From Nereocystis luetkeana (Eukaryota > Sar > Phaeophyceae > Laminariales > Laminariaceae): 64,000 nt of DNA. A program made the position numbers and the translations under genes. The stretch is from positions 3,778,849-3,842,848 of the forward strand of contig JARUPZ010000017.1 in assembly GCA_031213475.1 (NCBI GenBank). Reading direction: 5' to 3'. Below the pieces are notes generated by a model that ran no database searches, was not told the origin of the DNA, and saw only the letters and a program-made list of their open reading frames with translations. Positions 54,715 to 64,000 of the stretch are shown here, in pieces (the first letter of the stretch is position 1; every line of letters starts with the position of its first letter).

Positions 54715-55399
54715 TAATGAAATTCGGCGCTGGGGAAGAGAGGCCAACTCCTGGCAGGCAGCGCTCTCCCCATGTTCGTGTTGGTGTAAGTATACTGTCT
54801 GCAGTTCTGGCAATGTAAGTTGATATGCAGTCACTACGTGCGCAAAGTGCGTCTACCTGTAGCGTGGGCACCTCGTCCCCGAGACGATCGATCGTGTTCG
54901 CGCACGCCTTCACAAGCAAAAAAAAAAAAAAAGAGAAAAAAAAAAAAAAAAAGACAGAGCCTCCTCGGCAGACACAACACATCTTTCCGTCTGCCAAATG
55001 CAAAACGAACATCGTGGGAGGGAAATACAGTGAGCTACAACATCACATCAACGCCTACTATTAACACCAAGGTATTTCATTGTGGGCTCATTGTCGGCTG
55101 TCTCCCCCTACTCGCGCCTGAAGTTACTCCGAAAATAATTTCTACTGCTGCTGTGGCTGGGCAGTCAATTTCCGGTGCTCACTACGTACGGAAAAAAAAA
55201 AAAAAAAACTCAATATCGCACCAGCTTCTACATGCCGCTTCATCGCGAAAGTGAGGCACATGCTACAGTAGGGGTGCACCTACTTTCGCCTTCTGGGGCT
55301 CCTCGAGCGAGGAGCTCTACAAAGCTAACATTAACAGGAACTCATCAGAAATTTCCTTCTGGGGCTCCTCGCTTGAGCTCTACATTGATAGTACTATTA
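54715..55399. other. Unassigned stretch
   Basis: No gene is recognised. Two poly-A runs (54919-54952 and 55192-55208) create lysine-rich chance frames. GGGGCTCCTCG words near 55290 and 55365 resemble the R6 core. Confidence 0.35.
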
Positions 55400-55511
55400 T
55401 TTACGGGGGACCATAGTTAATAGGACCAACTCTTGTTAGTAAAAATGGTTGAATATATAGGTTTTTGTGTATACCATAGGTCCTATTAACTATGCCCCCC
55501 CCCCCCCGTAA
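55400..55511. mobile_element. MITE family A, copy 7
   Basis: Same ends as the other copies, in the orientation of copies 3 and 4. The right arm has an expanded C run (about 55494-55507). Confidence 0.85.
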
Positions 55512-55724
55512 TAGTAAGCCATCAGAATTTTGCCTTCCAAGGCTCCTCCCTCGAGGAGCTCTGTACCATTAATATTAGTACTACTAGTAGGTCATCAGAA
55601 CACTGACTCCCAGAAAAATCGAAAGCGTGGCCCGATGGCTGAGGCGTATACGACCACCAGCATGCGAAGCACAATTGGGGCTGCAAAAACGGTGCTGGGA
55701 AACACAGTATTAATAGTTCCTTGC

Positions 55725-55837
55725 TTAACCCTTAGTAGTACCTACCGCACCACGCGACCGTGCAGAAACATGCCTTCGATTCTTAATATAAGCAAAAATT
55801 ATCTCCTTGGACGGGAGTGCGGTTCCAAAGGGGTTAA
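55725..55837. mobile_element. MITE family B, copy 4
   Basis: Bounded by TTAA on both sides, with TTAACCCTTAGTAG at the left and GGGAGTGCGGTTCCAAAGGG then GTTAA at the right. The middle is diverged from the other copies. Confidence 0.65.
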
Positions 55838-56116
55838 GACCCCCCCCCCCCCTGGCAGTCAGTTTCTTTTTTTTGTCAAAACATTACGCTCTATTGTGCC
55901 CCCTGCTGTACGTAGTATCGTAGCACGCGTCTGCCTCGATTTCTTGCGCGAAGGGCCCCGAACTACTGTACTTCGGTTGGGCATATATCATTGGTGCAAC
56001 AGCGTCTGTATCTATCCGCAATCCATCAAAGATGTGACCGTACGCCGTGTAAGGAGTACTCCGTGCGGTCCTCAGCTACGGCGCCCCCGGCTTCGTAGCC
56101 GAAAGGAATCGCCGGG

Positions 56117-56836
56117 CTACCGCCGCGCCTCCCGCTCCGTCTCCCGCCGCTCCCACTTTCGCAGTCGCAGGTACACCCCTCCCCCCGGCAAAACCGTGAA
56201 GCCAGCCTGCATCTCTTTGCCGCCACACCCCGAAGGCCCAGCGCCAACATATTTTGCAACTCCGCTCGGCCTCCCCCCCTCTTCTCCGTCACTGCAACGT
56301 GCCGTGCTTGTCAGCAGGTCTGCACCAGAAACGTTGCGTTCGCTACGCGTCGCGTCTGACGAGGTTGTCGCGGTCCCGTCGTCCCGCGCAACTTCCTCGT
56401 CCAACCGCAGCGCCTGAGGAGAGATCGTCCTCGTTCCGGTGCTGGTGTTGGTGTTTGACGTGTTGGAGGCGTTGCTGTTGCTGTTGCCGGTGGTGGTGTT
56501 GGTGTTCCTGTTGGTGCTGGTGGTGGTGTTGGTCTCGATGTTGGTGTTGGTGTTGGTATTGGTGTCGGTCTTGATGTTGGTGTTGGCGTTGCTCCTGCTG
56601 TTGGCGGTGTTGGTGGTGGTGGTGGTGGTGGTGGTGGCGGTGGTGGCGGTGATGTTGTCGTTGCTGACGAAAGCGGTGGTTGTTCTGTCGGCGGCGACGG
56701 GGTCGGGGACGGCGGCGGGGGAGAAGTCCAACGCCATGCACATACGAGCGAGTAGCACTCGGAGTGCCGTGCCCGCAAAAGGTCTCCCCACACAGCCGCG
56801 TGGACCGGAGGCGTACGGGACGAAGGCGCCTGCTGG
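56117..56836 (-). CDS. P450 terminal exon: heme-binding loop, low-complexity insert, C-terminus
   Basis: The segment starts near [20 protein letters not shown], where YxxGxRxCxG is the heme ligand loop with Tyr in the usual Phe position. The L helix follows ([16 protein letters not shown]). About 130 residues of Thr/Asn/Ser-rich sequence made by a GTTGGT-type microsatellite (about 56440-56660) come next. The frame then returns to a standard P450 C-terminus ([20 protein letters not shown]). The insert may be a coding expansion or a retained intron; a possible acceptor (GCACGTTGCAG) lies near 56310. The acceptor CAG at 56837-56839 is one of two candidates for the exon start. Confidence 0.78.
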   Translation of the reverse strand, partial: PAGAFVPYASGPRGCVGRPFAGTALRVLLARMCMALDFSPAAVPDPVAADRTTTAFVSNDNITATTATTTTTTTTNTANSRSNANTNIKTDTNTNTNTNIETNTTTSTNRNTNTTTGNSNSNASNTSNTNTSTGTRTISPQALRLDEEVARDDGTATTSSDATRSERNVSGADLLTSTARCSDGEEGGRPSGVAKYVGAGPSGCGGKEMQAGFTVLPGGGVYLRLRKWERRETEREARR

Positions 56837-59800
56837 CTGCACGTTTCCAACGGGGCACCGTAGACACGGTGGGTTAACGGCGGCGGAAGGGAGGAGGGAG
56901 CGGGAGCGGGAGGCAGGGGGGGAGGGGGGGGGAGGGGGGGTTTTCATGGGAGGTGTACTCGATATCATGCATGGCCGTGGGCGTATGACCAAAGGGGAAG
57001 GGGAAGGGCGTGTTCATAGGCGGGGGAAGGAGGGGAAGGAGAAGGTGGTGGGAGGGGGGGGGGGGGGGGCGGCGAAGGGAAGGAGGGATGGGGAGGAGGG
57101 TTACATCTCGCGCAGGAGGGGGGGCGGGAGGAATGTAGAGGGGTTATATCGCGTTCGACGTGAAACGTCGGATACGTTGACAGAGCTTTAGCGGATTTGG
57201 AGGAACGACCAGCATCGTGTTCATCAGTCAGAACTGACAACTTACTTGGCCCTGCGACAACGGCGTGCGCTGGCGCGAGCGGTCGCCGCGCGTACTCCTA
57301 GCAACTTCATCAGTCTAGGCGCTGAAAGGAAAGGGTCCAGAGATGAACACGATATGGAGAGCCCTCCCGTCACCCAACGGGGCGGGCTAGGGGTCTAATC
57401 CGTGCGTGAATGTCAAGCCAAGGAGAAAAACAAAACATAAAGTACAGAATAAACAGAAAAAATAAAAACACAAGAAAACCAATAATAGATATTTGGTGGG
57501 AAAAAAAAGGTCACCGAGCATTTGATATGGTTTACAGTTGAAAAGATGATGTCGGGATTGACGAGCACATGCAGATAAGATTCAAGTTTTTTTCAACCTG
57601 CTGTATGCGATCACTACTGGGAGCCCTCCCATATCTCCAGCAAACCTTGAGCGCACATACCACGACCCACACCCGGCAAATGCGTACCAATATGTCCATA
57701 AACACAATAAAGGTTTGAGTTGAATATTCGTATAAAAATGTTTCCTGCATTTCGGGACAGAGTCCTGTCGCGCTTGCGACATACAGCCTCTACTTCAGCC
57801 AAAAGCAATAGTGTACCTGGTATATATGGATGTACCTGGTGCATAAGATAACCAGGCTGGTTTCACGTTCTTCTTTGTTTGAGGCGTGTGATGTGCTTCG
57901 GTTGGCATGTGTTCTGTTTTGTACCACGCATGATTCCATGTCTTCCTGAGGTATTCTTCCACTCCAGAGTCATTGAAGCCGGGCCTGTGACCGCGGCCTA
58001 GACGTTTGGCGATGAGTTAATGTGAGAACATAAAAGCAAAAACACTGCTTGGGCAGTCCCTCTCTCGCCTGCTGGGCTCCGTTCAACCACCGCTCGGGAA
58101 CAAAGCTGTCCGGGGATTTCCACAAGGCTGGGTGGCGGTGCAGACCATAGATCCACACGCAGGCAAGCGCCCCCGCCGGAAGCAAGGTTCCTATTCGCAA
58201 CAGGTGGGGATAGGGGCAAGGTCGAACATTACACGAGACGGCAGCGTCGAGGGGAGGCCCTCGCATCCCTACAATTCTGGGGCGGAGCACGTCGGCTTTC
58301 ACCCGACCACGCAGACAATGCTTGCACCAAGCGCGAAGCGACACGTGAGGTGTTCGGCGGGTCGCACGAAGGGTGCGCTGCATCCTACCGCCTGCGAGGC
58401 GGACTTTCTTGCATATGGACGACAGCGTCGAATCAGTTGATTTGATGCACGGCGTGGTCACTTCGAGAGACGGCAGCGGGCGCACCATGTAGCTGCCTCG
58501 TGGGTACCTTGCCATATACACACACTGCTGTACGTGATACGACAATTCCCCTTGTGCGGAGCAAGCATTCTCCACCGCGTACAAAAGGTTTCACTGGGCC
58601 GCCAGCCATGCCGCCACAGAAGGGGGTTGGGGGGGGGGGTGCACAGCCGGTTCGATTATCAATTTGGGCGTTTTCTCGATGAACCGATAGGTCTTTGGTG
58701 TGCCCCCTAGTTCTTAACAACGATTTCTCGGACACACACCATGCAACGCATAGTATGCGCCGCACTCTACCTTTTCCTACGTTTAGGTCCGTGTTCTCGG
58801 CTTTTTACTCCCTCGTTTGCCAAATCTAGGTGCGCGTCAGCGAGTAGTAAAACCGGGGGGAACATTCAGGTTTCTTCTTTTGCTTTTACGATCGCCGGTT
58901 TCGTCGCACGGTACCCGCTGCCAACTACCCACTACCGATAACCGCCGCCGTTATGTACCTCATCACGCCGGCCAACGGCCACCCCGTAGAAAATTCCGCA
59001 GAAACTTCCGAGAACGAGCGTTGCTGCCTTTCAGACGGCGGACAGCCGTTACACGCTGTGGACTCCACCGCGCACAAAATAAGGCGCGCCGGTACACACC
59101 ACCAAAACCCATCGCCGAAACCAAATACACCGCGTCGGTAGCCTACCAAAGTTCCGAGAAATTTCCCATCAGAACATATTGTGGAAGATCAACTACGGGA
59201 GGGATAAGCCTCATTGGGAAAAAAATATTCAAAAGCAGTGCTATAAGAATTTCCCACGATAGAAAAAGAAATATTCGTAACATAAGTTGAGAAATTTCCG
59301 GGAGAAATTTCCGGGAGAAATTTCCGTACAAAAAAAAAAACGCTGAAAAACTCCGGGAGAAATTTCCGTACGAAAAAAAATCCGCTGAAAAATTCCGGGA
59401 GAAAGATCCGGGAGGGAACGACTACGTAGGAACTGGAGAAAAATCGGAGAACGATGCTTTTGCTCACCGTCCTTGAGGTGGAGGTCGGACGTCAAGTGCC
59501 GAACCACAAAGGGTGCCACGGGGTACAGCCGCTGCGACTCCCGGATGCAAGCGTCAACCATGGGAAGCCGTTTGTCGGCGGCGGCCGAGGCGCAATGGAT
59601 GCGGCCGTCGGGATCAGCCGCGGCCAGCGTTTCACGCCGTACCTGCAGTCGAGGCGTGAGCGATGGACACCGAGCGAGGTGGGCCGCAGTGTCGCGAGGT
59701 CAATAAGTCTATGACAGGAGGAGAGGGGGGGGGGGGGCGGGGGGGAGGCGGGGGGGGTCATAGCATGCTTGAATGCTCACACCTCTACAATGCCGGGGCG

Positions 59801-61864
59801 GGGGCATGTCGGTTTTTCACCGACCACGAAGATGTTGCTTGCACCAAGCGCGAAGCGGAGGAGTGTACTCGATATCATGCATGGCCGTAGTCGTATGACC
59901 ATAGACCCTCGCATCCCAACAATGCCGGGACGGAGCACGTCGGGTTTTTACCGGCCTGGCAAACATTGCTATTTTTCATAGCCCCAAGCGAACAATGCGG
60001 TGAGGTGTCCGGCGAGTAGCATGAAGGGTGAACTGCATTCTATAAGGCACCGCTTGTGAGGTGGAGTTGCATACGGATGACACTTCAACAGGTTATTTTA
60101 ATTTCCGCAGTGGTCACGTCCATAGACAGCAATGGGAGTACTATGTAACTGCCTCTTGGGTGCCTTAGCATAAACCTTACGCGATACGACAATTCCCTCG
60201 TGCGGAGGAAAGGTTCTTTACGCCGAACGAATGATCCGACTCGACCACCAGCTGTGCCCGACCTCCAAATAAAAAACAAACAAACTAAAACAAAACAAAA
60301 ACAAAAAAGCGGTACCCTGGTTGTCTAGCGCAAGTAGTGAGCGGCATGTTTTACGGTGTCGTTGCCAACCGACGTCAACCCAACCTACACATATTGTATA
60401 GGTGGAGAGAGGCGGGGTGGTAAAGAAACGGGAGACCGTGATAGACCCACAAAGGAAGAAACACACAAAGGAAGAAAGTTAGACAGACTGGCAGAGACAG
60501 GCAGACAGGTGAACAGACAGACAGACAGACAGGTAGACAGACAGGTAGACAGACAGAGAGACAGGCAGGCAGGCAGGTAGGCAGGCAGGTAGACACGCAG
60601 GTAGACAGGCAGGTAGATAGACACGCAGGTAGACAGGCAGGTAGATAGACAACTGCCATACCGATGAGCTCGGCAAACCCGAGCCAATTGCTCCAACCAA
60701 AGCCACAGCAATCACAGCAAGCACACTAATCTAAACAACGGTGCAAGCTCAAGTTACAAGTTGAAAATAAAACAAACAACCGTACCAGGCTCGATATAAA
60801 AAAGCAACGTGGTCTCACCTCCAGCAGGTACGATCGGTTCTCAGGCAACGATAGGAGGTGCATCGTCCAGCTTAGCGTCGCCGCGCTTGTGTCTTGACCG
60901 GCGAAAAGCAAAGTGATCGCCTGTACGGAAGGATGCGTGAGCAGAAGGAAACCGGCGAGTTGCGGGCGGAAATGACGAAGATGTCGATGAAGGAGCCGCC
61001 GCGAAAAAGGACTCGGTCGTGAGACGGTGTGTCCGAAAATTTAGCAAACAACATCAACAACATCACCCAACATCAACATCAACACCAACCAACACTAACA
61101 CCAATACCAACACCTACACCAACACAATCACCGACACCAACACCGATACCGACCACGACACCAACACTACCCAACACCAACACCAACACCATCCAACATT
61201 GACGCCAGCACCAACACCAACACCCATGCCACCACCTACACCAACACCGACACCGACACCAACACCAACACCAACACCACTAACACCACCAACAACACCT
61301 ACACCAACACAAACAACGCCAGCACCAACACCAACACTCACACCAAAACCAACACCACCAACACCGACAACACCACCAACACCAACGCTAGTACCAACAC
61401 CACCTACGCCTACACCGACAACACCACCACCAACACCAACACCAACACCAACACCAACCACACCACTATAGCCACCACCACCATCAACCTTCCACCGCCA
61501 GACCCAACACATCCCCTCCATCCACCCCACACCACCCCACCTCACGCCACCCCGATCTAACCCACCCTACCCGATCCCTCGCCCACCCACTTCCACATTC
61601 TCTTGCTTCACCTCATCGATCATAGCATCCGGATGCTTCCGATGACTCTCTCGCCCGGCCATCTCGGACAGCGCGGTCTTCGACCCGACCCCAACCCCTA
61701 CCCCCACCGCCGCCGCCGCCGTCACCTCTACATCCACTGATACATCACCTTTACCGCTAACCACAATATCGGGCGTCACGCTCCTCGGGCCCAGTCCCTT
61801 TCCGCCCTCCTCCTCCTCCTCCATCTGTCTTCCTCTTCCTATCACTGTACGTCTTGTCGCTGCC

Positions 61865-61907
<43 letters not shown>

Positions 61908-62864
61908 CTGCTGATGCTGATGCTGCTGACGCTGCTGACGCCGCTGCTCCTGCTGCTGATGATGATGATGACGCCACTGACGATAAAGACAGAACTCCGC
62001 AAGAAGACGGCAAGACCTCCGCCGAATTCGACCCCCCCCTGCCCCCCTCCCCCGCTCCCGCTCCCCGCTCCCCCACCCCCTCTCGCGCCCCCGCCCTGGC
62101 TCCCGCCCGCACACCGCCCACGGAAGCATCAAGAACTAGCTCGGCGAAATCGCGAATCGGTCCCATATTTCGGGTTTCCCTAACGTGGAAGGGGGAGAAC
62201 GCTCGGTACGCCCAGCCCCACGCGAACATCCACACGCTCCTACGAGGTACCGGTGCAGGAAATCGGGTCACGTTTGCGCATCGAATGGGGTCGAAAGGAG
62301 GATAGCAGATGAGAGGGGGCAGCATCCAAGAGGGACGGAGGGGAGGGGGGGGGGGAGGGGGGGGTGTATTTATGTCCTTTAGGGGGGGGGGGGGCGTACC
62401 CGTTTCGCGCATAGCTGTGGCCGTACGATCATAGACCCTCGCACCCCTACAATGCCGGGTTTTCGGAGCAAGCCGGGTTTTCACCCGACCAGGCAGACAC
62501 TGCTTACACCAAGCGCGAAGCGTCGGGTGAGGGCTCTCGGCGACGAGTCGCATGGGGGGGTGGGCTGCATCAAAGAATCGTTTTTGGACCGGACTTTTTT
62601 GCATGGGGTGACAGCGTCGAATGAAACTAATTCGTTTCCAGATCTGGCCATTCCCAGAAGAGAGCTCGAGGGGGGGGGGGGGGGGGTCAATTGTCACCTT
62701 GAACGCGCAAGGATCACCATGCGCATGTCCGTCACGGCATCCAAATACAGCGGTAGGAGGCGTCTACGTTCCGGGGACGAACAGACGTCGACCCCGCCGC
62801 ACAGGAAGCGGTGAACCAGGTTGAGAGTGTGTCGCTGCAGGAGGCGAACGATCTCCATCTCTAC
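56117..62864 (-). CDS. Cytochrome P450 gene, multi-exon, 5' end not identified
   Basis: A heme-thiolate monooxygenase on the minus strand, assembled from at least six exon segments with usable splice sites: 62864-62698 (D/E helix part), from 62239 (F-G region), 60920-60819 (I helix), 59642-59468 (J to K helix), 58190 to about 58046 (PERW region) and about 56836-56117 (heme loop to C-terminus). Phases agree where both sides are clear: phase 2 between the first two, and 0 then 1 between I helix, K helix and PERW exons. All hallmark motifs are present: AGQDTS, ExxR, PERW and the GPRGCVG heme loop. The N-terminal anchor and C helix are not seen and may lie outside the window. Whether the gene works is uncertain, given low-complexity expansions and one unclear junction. 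The P450 family and substrate are unknown. Confidence 0.82.
56945..57000 (+). repeat. R4 terminal fragment in the P450 3' part
   Basis: GTGTACTCGATATCATGCAT followed by GGCCGTGGGCGTATGACC, next to a G run. This is the start of R4 only. G-rich DNA to about 57130 is prone to slippage. Confidence 0.75.
57940..58045 (+). mobile_element. LINE 3' end fragment in a P450 intron
   Basis: CCTGAGGTATTCTTCCACTC, CAGAGTCATTG, CTGTGACCGCGG and GATGAGTTAATGTGAGAACA match the LINE terminal block. The tail AAAAGCAAAAACA ends exactly where the minus-strand P450 exon ends (AAGCAG at 58045-58050). Confidence 0.82.
58046..58190 (-). CDS. P450 exon: K'-to-PERW region
   Basis: The acceptor CACCTGTTGCGAATAG precedes GAACCTTGC. 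The first two bases complete a Gly codon left open by the K-helix exon. It encodes [20 protein letters not shown] and [20 protein letters not shown] is the conserved aromatic motif. A GT donor is possible at 58044-58045 but leaves a phase that does not fit the next exon. The end of the exon is therefore unresolved. Confidence 0.85.
58257..58590 (+). repeat. Dispersed repeat R4, partial copy in a P450 intron
   Basis: CCTCGCATCCCTACAATTCT, then CAATGCTTGCACCAAGCGCG, GCTGCATCCTACCGCC, GACAGCGTCGAATCAG, GTGGTCACTT and ATACGACAATTCCCCTTGTG in R4 order. It lies between the K-helix and PERW exons. Confidence 0.8.
59468..59642 (-). CDS. P450 exon: J and K helices with ExxR
   Basis: A 175-bp exon between the acceptor GACTGCAG and the donor GTGAGC. 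It begins [10 protein letters not shown], directly continuing YLLE of the I-helix exon. It has [20 protein letters not shown] with the Glu-x-x-Arg of the K helix, then [12 protein letters not shown]. The exon ends in phase 1. Confidence 0.9.
59775..60400 (+). repeat. Dispersed repeat R4, long copy with a duplicated start, in a P450 intron
   Basis: A first partial start (59775-59858) is followed by a second (59862 onward: GTGTACTCGATATCATGCAT). The full R4 body follows through GTGGTCACGTCCATAG, AATTCCCTCGTGCGGAGG and AGCTGTGCCCGACC to CCAACCTACACATATTG. It is the plus-strand counterpart of 50890-51520. Confidence 0.82.
60475..60658. repeat. Tetranucleotide microsatellite (CAGA/CAGG/TAGA) in a P450 intron
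   Basis: About 180 bp of GACAGACAGACAGGTAGACA-type sequence. On the minus strand it reads as Cys/Leu/Pro-rich frames, which are by-products. Confidence 0.92.
60819..60920 (-). CDS. P450 exon: I helix
   Basis: A 102-bp phase 0 exon. A pyrimidine-rich tract ending CCTTCCGTACAG precedes it and GTGAGACC follows. It encodes [18 protein letters not shown], the oxygen-binding (A/G)Gx(D/E)T(T/S) motif, and ends SYLLE. Confidence 0.92.
61040..61480. repeat. (AACACC)n-type microsatellite in a P450 intron
   Basis: About 440 bp of CAACACCAACACC-type sequence. The plus strand reads as a Thr/Pro repeat frame and the minus strand as a Gly/Val repeat frame; neither is a gene. Its complement type also occurs in the terminal P450 exon (56440-56660). 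Confidence 0.92.
61567..62239 (-). CDS. P450 exon: F-G region with a long low-complexity extension
   Basis: The acceptor GGTACCTCGTAG precedes 62239. The first base completes Arg from the preceding exon, then [18 protein letters not shown] and [18 protein letters not shown] follow, a plausible F-G segment. The frame stays open to 61567 through Gly/Arg, Ser/Ala (a GCT/GAT microsatellite at about 61865-61975) and Val/Gly stretches. The true exon probably ends earlier; a GTGGGC donor in phase 0 lies right after LDAS. About 60 residues expected before the I helix are not accounted for. Confidence 0.6.
62396..62660 (+). repeat. Dispersed repeat R4, partial copy
   Basis: TAGACCCTCGCACCCCTACA, CAGACACTGCTTACACCAAG, GTGGGCTGCATCAAAG and GACAGCGTCGAATGAAAC in R4 order, next to G runs at 62340-62395 and 62671-62686. 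It lies in the intron between the D/E-helix and F-G exons. Confidence 0.78.
62698..62864 (-). CDS. P450 exon: D/E-helix region
   Basis: A 167-bp exon between the acceptor CTACCCCAACAG and the donor GTGACA. It encodes [27 protein letters not shown] and [16 protein letters not shown] and ends in phase 2, which fits the next exon. The position in the P450 fold is inferred from order and pattern. Confidence 0.7.
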
Positions 62865-62949
62865 CTGTTGGGGTAGGCGCGAAACAAGTTGGGGGTTGGT
62901 TCGGGGGGAGGAGGGGGGGAGGGGGGGGGAGGGAGAGGGGGAGGGGGGG

Positions 62950-63312
62950 GGTGTACTCGATAAGAGATATGTACTCGATCTCATGCATGGCCGTAGTCGT
63001 ATGACTATAGACCCTCGCATACCTGCAATGCCGGGACGGAGTGGGGGGGGGGGGTGGGGGTGTTCTCATTATCGTGCATGGCCGTAGTCGTTTGGGGGGG
63101 GGGGAGCGTACTCATTTGTTCCTTGCCTTAGTCATTTGACCATTGACCACGCATCCCTTTCGAGACGTTGGTTGGGGGGGGGGGGGGGGGCGTATACTCA
63201 TGTCATGCACGGCCGTAGTCGTATGACCATAGACCCTCACATCCCTACATACAACGCTGGGACGGAGCACGTCGGGTTTTCTCAGACCAGGCAGGCATTG
63301 CTGTAGTTTGTA
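62950..63312 (+). repeat. Cluster of three or four R4 start fragments separated by G runs
   Basis: Starts at about 62951, 63059, 63107 and 63191 each read a form of GTACTCATATCATGCATGGC and CGTAGTCGTATGACCATAGA. Each is preceded by 8-20 G. The last includes GCACGTCGGGTTTTCTCAGA. The arrangement suggests serial duplication at G tracts. Confidence 0.78.
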
Positions 63313-63400
63313 CCAGGCACCGTGTGTATCACACGGGCGGCCGAGTGTATCACACGGGTGATAAGCCAACACACACCCTCGGGGGGGGGGGTTTCCGAGA

Positions 63401-63518
63401 CTTAATCCTCTCCAAAGCTGGAAGAGCATGCACAAGACAAGCGGTGGCTTGGGAAAGAAACGTCATCTCGACAAGGGTTTTCCGTAGGCGTGCATCGCTC
63501 AGCGTTGCATATTCTCCA
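63401..63518 (-). CDS. Candidate upstream P450 exon
   Basis: A T-rich tract ending CTTCAGCAG precedes a 39-codon open stretch reading GEYATLSDARLRKTLVEMTF and SQATACLVHALPALERI. The helical pattern could be a P450 segment upstream of the D/E-helix exon. The best donor (GTCTCGG) gives a phase that does not match that exon, so an intermediate exon or a false call is possible. Confidence 0.3.
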
Positions 63519-63614
63519 CTGCTGAAGAAAAAAACAAATAGAAATTCGTTCAAGGGGGTGTGTTCATCATGCGTGGCATACGGTACATTGGGTACCCCAA
63601 TTCAAGAGCGCCGA

Positions 63615-63985
63615 GACGTCCCCGGTGGCTTGGTAGGTGGTCCGCGTACCTAATAAGATCAATTTCGTGGGTTCGAGCCCTACCGAGTGCATACGAACTA
63701 ACTCGTAAGGATTTTATTCTTGCATCAAAAACGATTAGCGGAAAGCGCGAGAGCGTGAGTTAGCAACATTCGATGAAAAATCGACGAGCAGTGAGAACGC
63801 TGAACCCTATGCGCCATGAAAAGAAAGGGCGCGTACCGGGGGGGGGGGGGGGGGAAGGGACGACACCTGTGACCACGGCTTTTCCAGAAGAAGATCGCTG
63901 GGGGTAAAAACCTCCTACGAGTTAAGTTGGAAACTGAAAGTGATGATAAAAAAGAAAATAGAAAGTGAAGAGCATTCGGGACCAA
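63615..63985 (+). mobile_element. tRNA-derived SINE-like repeat, copy 2
   Basis: The tRNA-like head at 63620-63688 has GGTGGCTTGGTAGGTGG (A-box-like) and GGGTTCGAGCCC (B box). The body follows copy 1 (ACTCGTAAGG, CTGTGACCACGGCTT, CTCCTACGAGTTAAGTTGGA) and lacks both MITE inserts found there. A G run at 63838-63854 differs from copy 1. The acceptor stem does not pair fully, so this is not a tRNA gene. Confidence 0.75.
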
Positions 63986-64000
63986 AGAGCGGTCAAATCG

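Noticed and set aside
54820-55254. Lysine-rich open frames
   Set aside because: They arise from poly-A runs at 54919-54952 and 55192-55208.
60375-60724. Cys/Leu/Pro-rich minus-strand frames
   Set aside because: They read through a CAGA/CAGG tetranucleotide repeat.
61019-61545. Thr/Pro repeat frame (+) and Gly/Val repeat frame (-)
   Set aside because: Both are translations of an (AACACC)n-type microsatellite in a P450 intron.
63620-63688. A possible tRNA gene
   Set aside because: The acceptor stem pairs incompletely, no proper anticodon arm is visible, and a second copy extends into a common 280-bp body, so it is a SINE head.

Overview
The window looks like repeat-rich nuclear DNA of a brown alga (Phaeophyceae). 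The strongest pointer is a set of decayed coding segments at about 39.8-42.1, 43.3-43.6 and 46.6-47.7 kb. They carry the cysteine/histidine repeat C-x4-C-x16-C-x2-H-x12, the EsV-1-7 repeat known mainly from brown algae and their viruses. Spliceosomal introns in a cytochrome P450 gene, a tyrosine-recombinase retrotransposon, a chromovirus-like element and many MITEs show that this is a eukaryote. The species cannot be named from this window.

Layout. 1-9 kb is a nest of LINE 3' ends with (AAC)n tails, a tRNA-like SINE, two MITE families (TA and TTAA target duplications) and a dispersed repeat called R1 here. 9.1-16.9 kb is one nearly complete tyrosine-recombinase retroelement on the minus strand. 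It has split direct repeats in the order A1-ORFs-B1-A2-B2 (Ngaro/PAT type) and contains gag-like, RT, RNase H, RanBP2-type zinc finger and recombinase segments broken by frameshifts. 17.6-18.4 kb and 20.8-22.4 kb are minisatellites. 22.4-24.0 kb is the 3' part of a chromodomain Ty3/gypsy polyprotein with a Tudor-like tail, cut by two in-frame stops. 24-31.7 kb is mostly non-coding with repeat fragments.

The only apparently intact single-exon gene is an expansin-like secreted protein at 31.7-32.4 kb (minus). 33-39 kb is largely unrecognised DNA with repeat copies. 39.8-47.7 kb holds the EsV-1-7 pseudogenes, a field of short CTTCCATGGAAG-like palindromes and an uninterrupted (TAG)133 microsatellite. 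48-56 kb is minisatellite, MITE and repeat DNA. 56.1-62.9 kb (minus) is a multi-exon cytochrome P450 gene whose introns are loaded with microsatellites, poly-G-linked repeats (R4) and a LINE tail. Its N-terminal exons are not identified. The window ends in a second SINE copy.

How the parts relate. Most of the sequence is the product of transposition and decay rather than a working gene cluster. Several insertions can be dated relative to one another because a second copy in the window preserves the empty site: a MITE inside a LINE, a TTAA MITE inside a SINE, and a LINE inside R1. The expansin-like gene (cell-wall loosening) and the P450 (an oxidation of unknown substrate) are the only host genes with functional promise. 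Calls rest on reading motifs by eye; no database search or alignment program was run.
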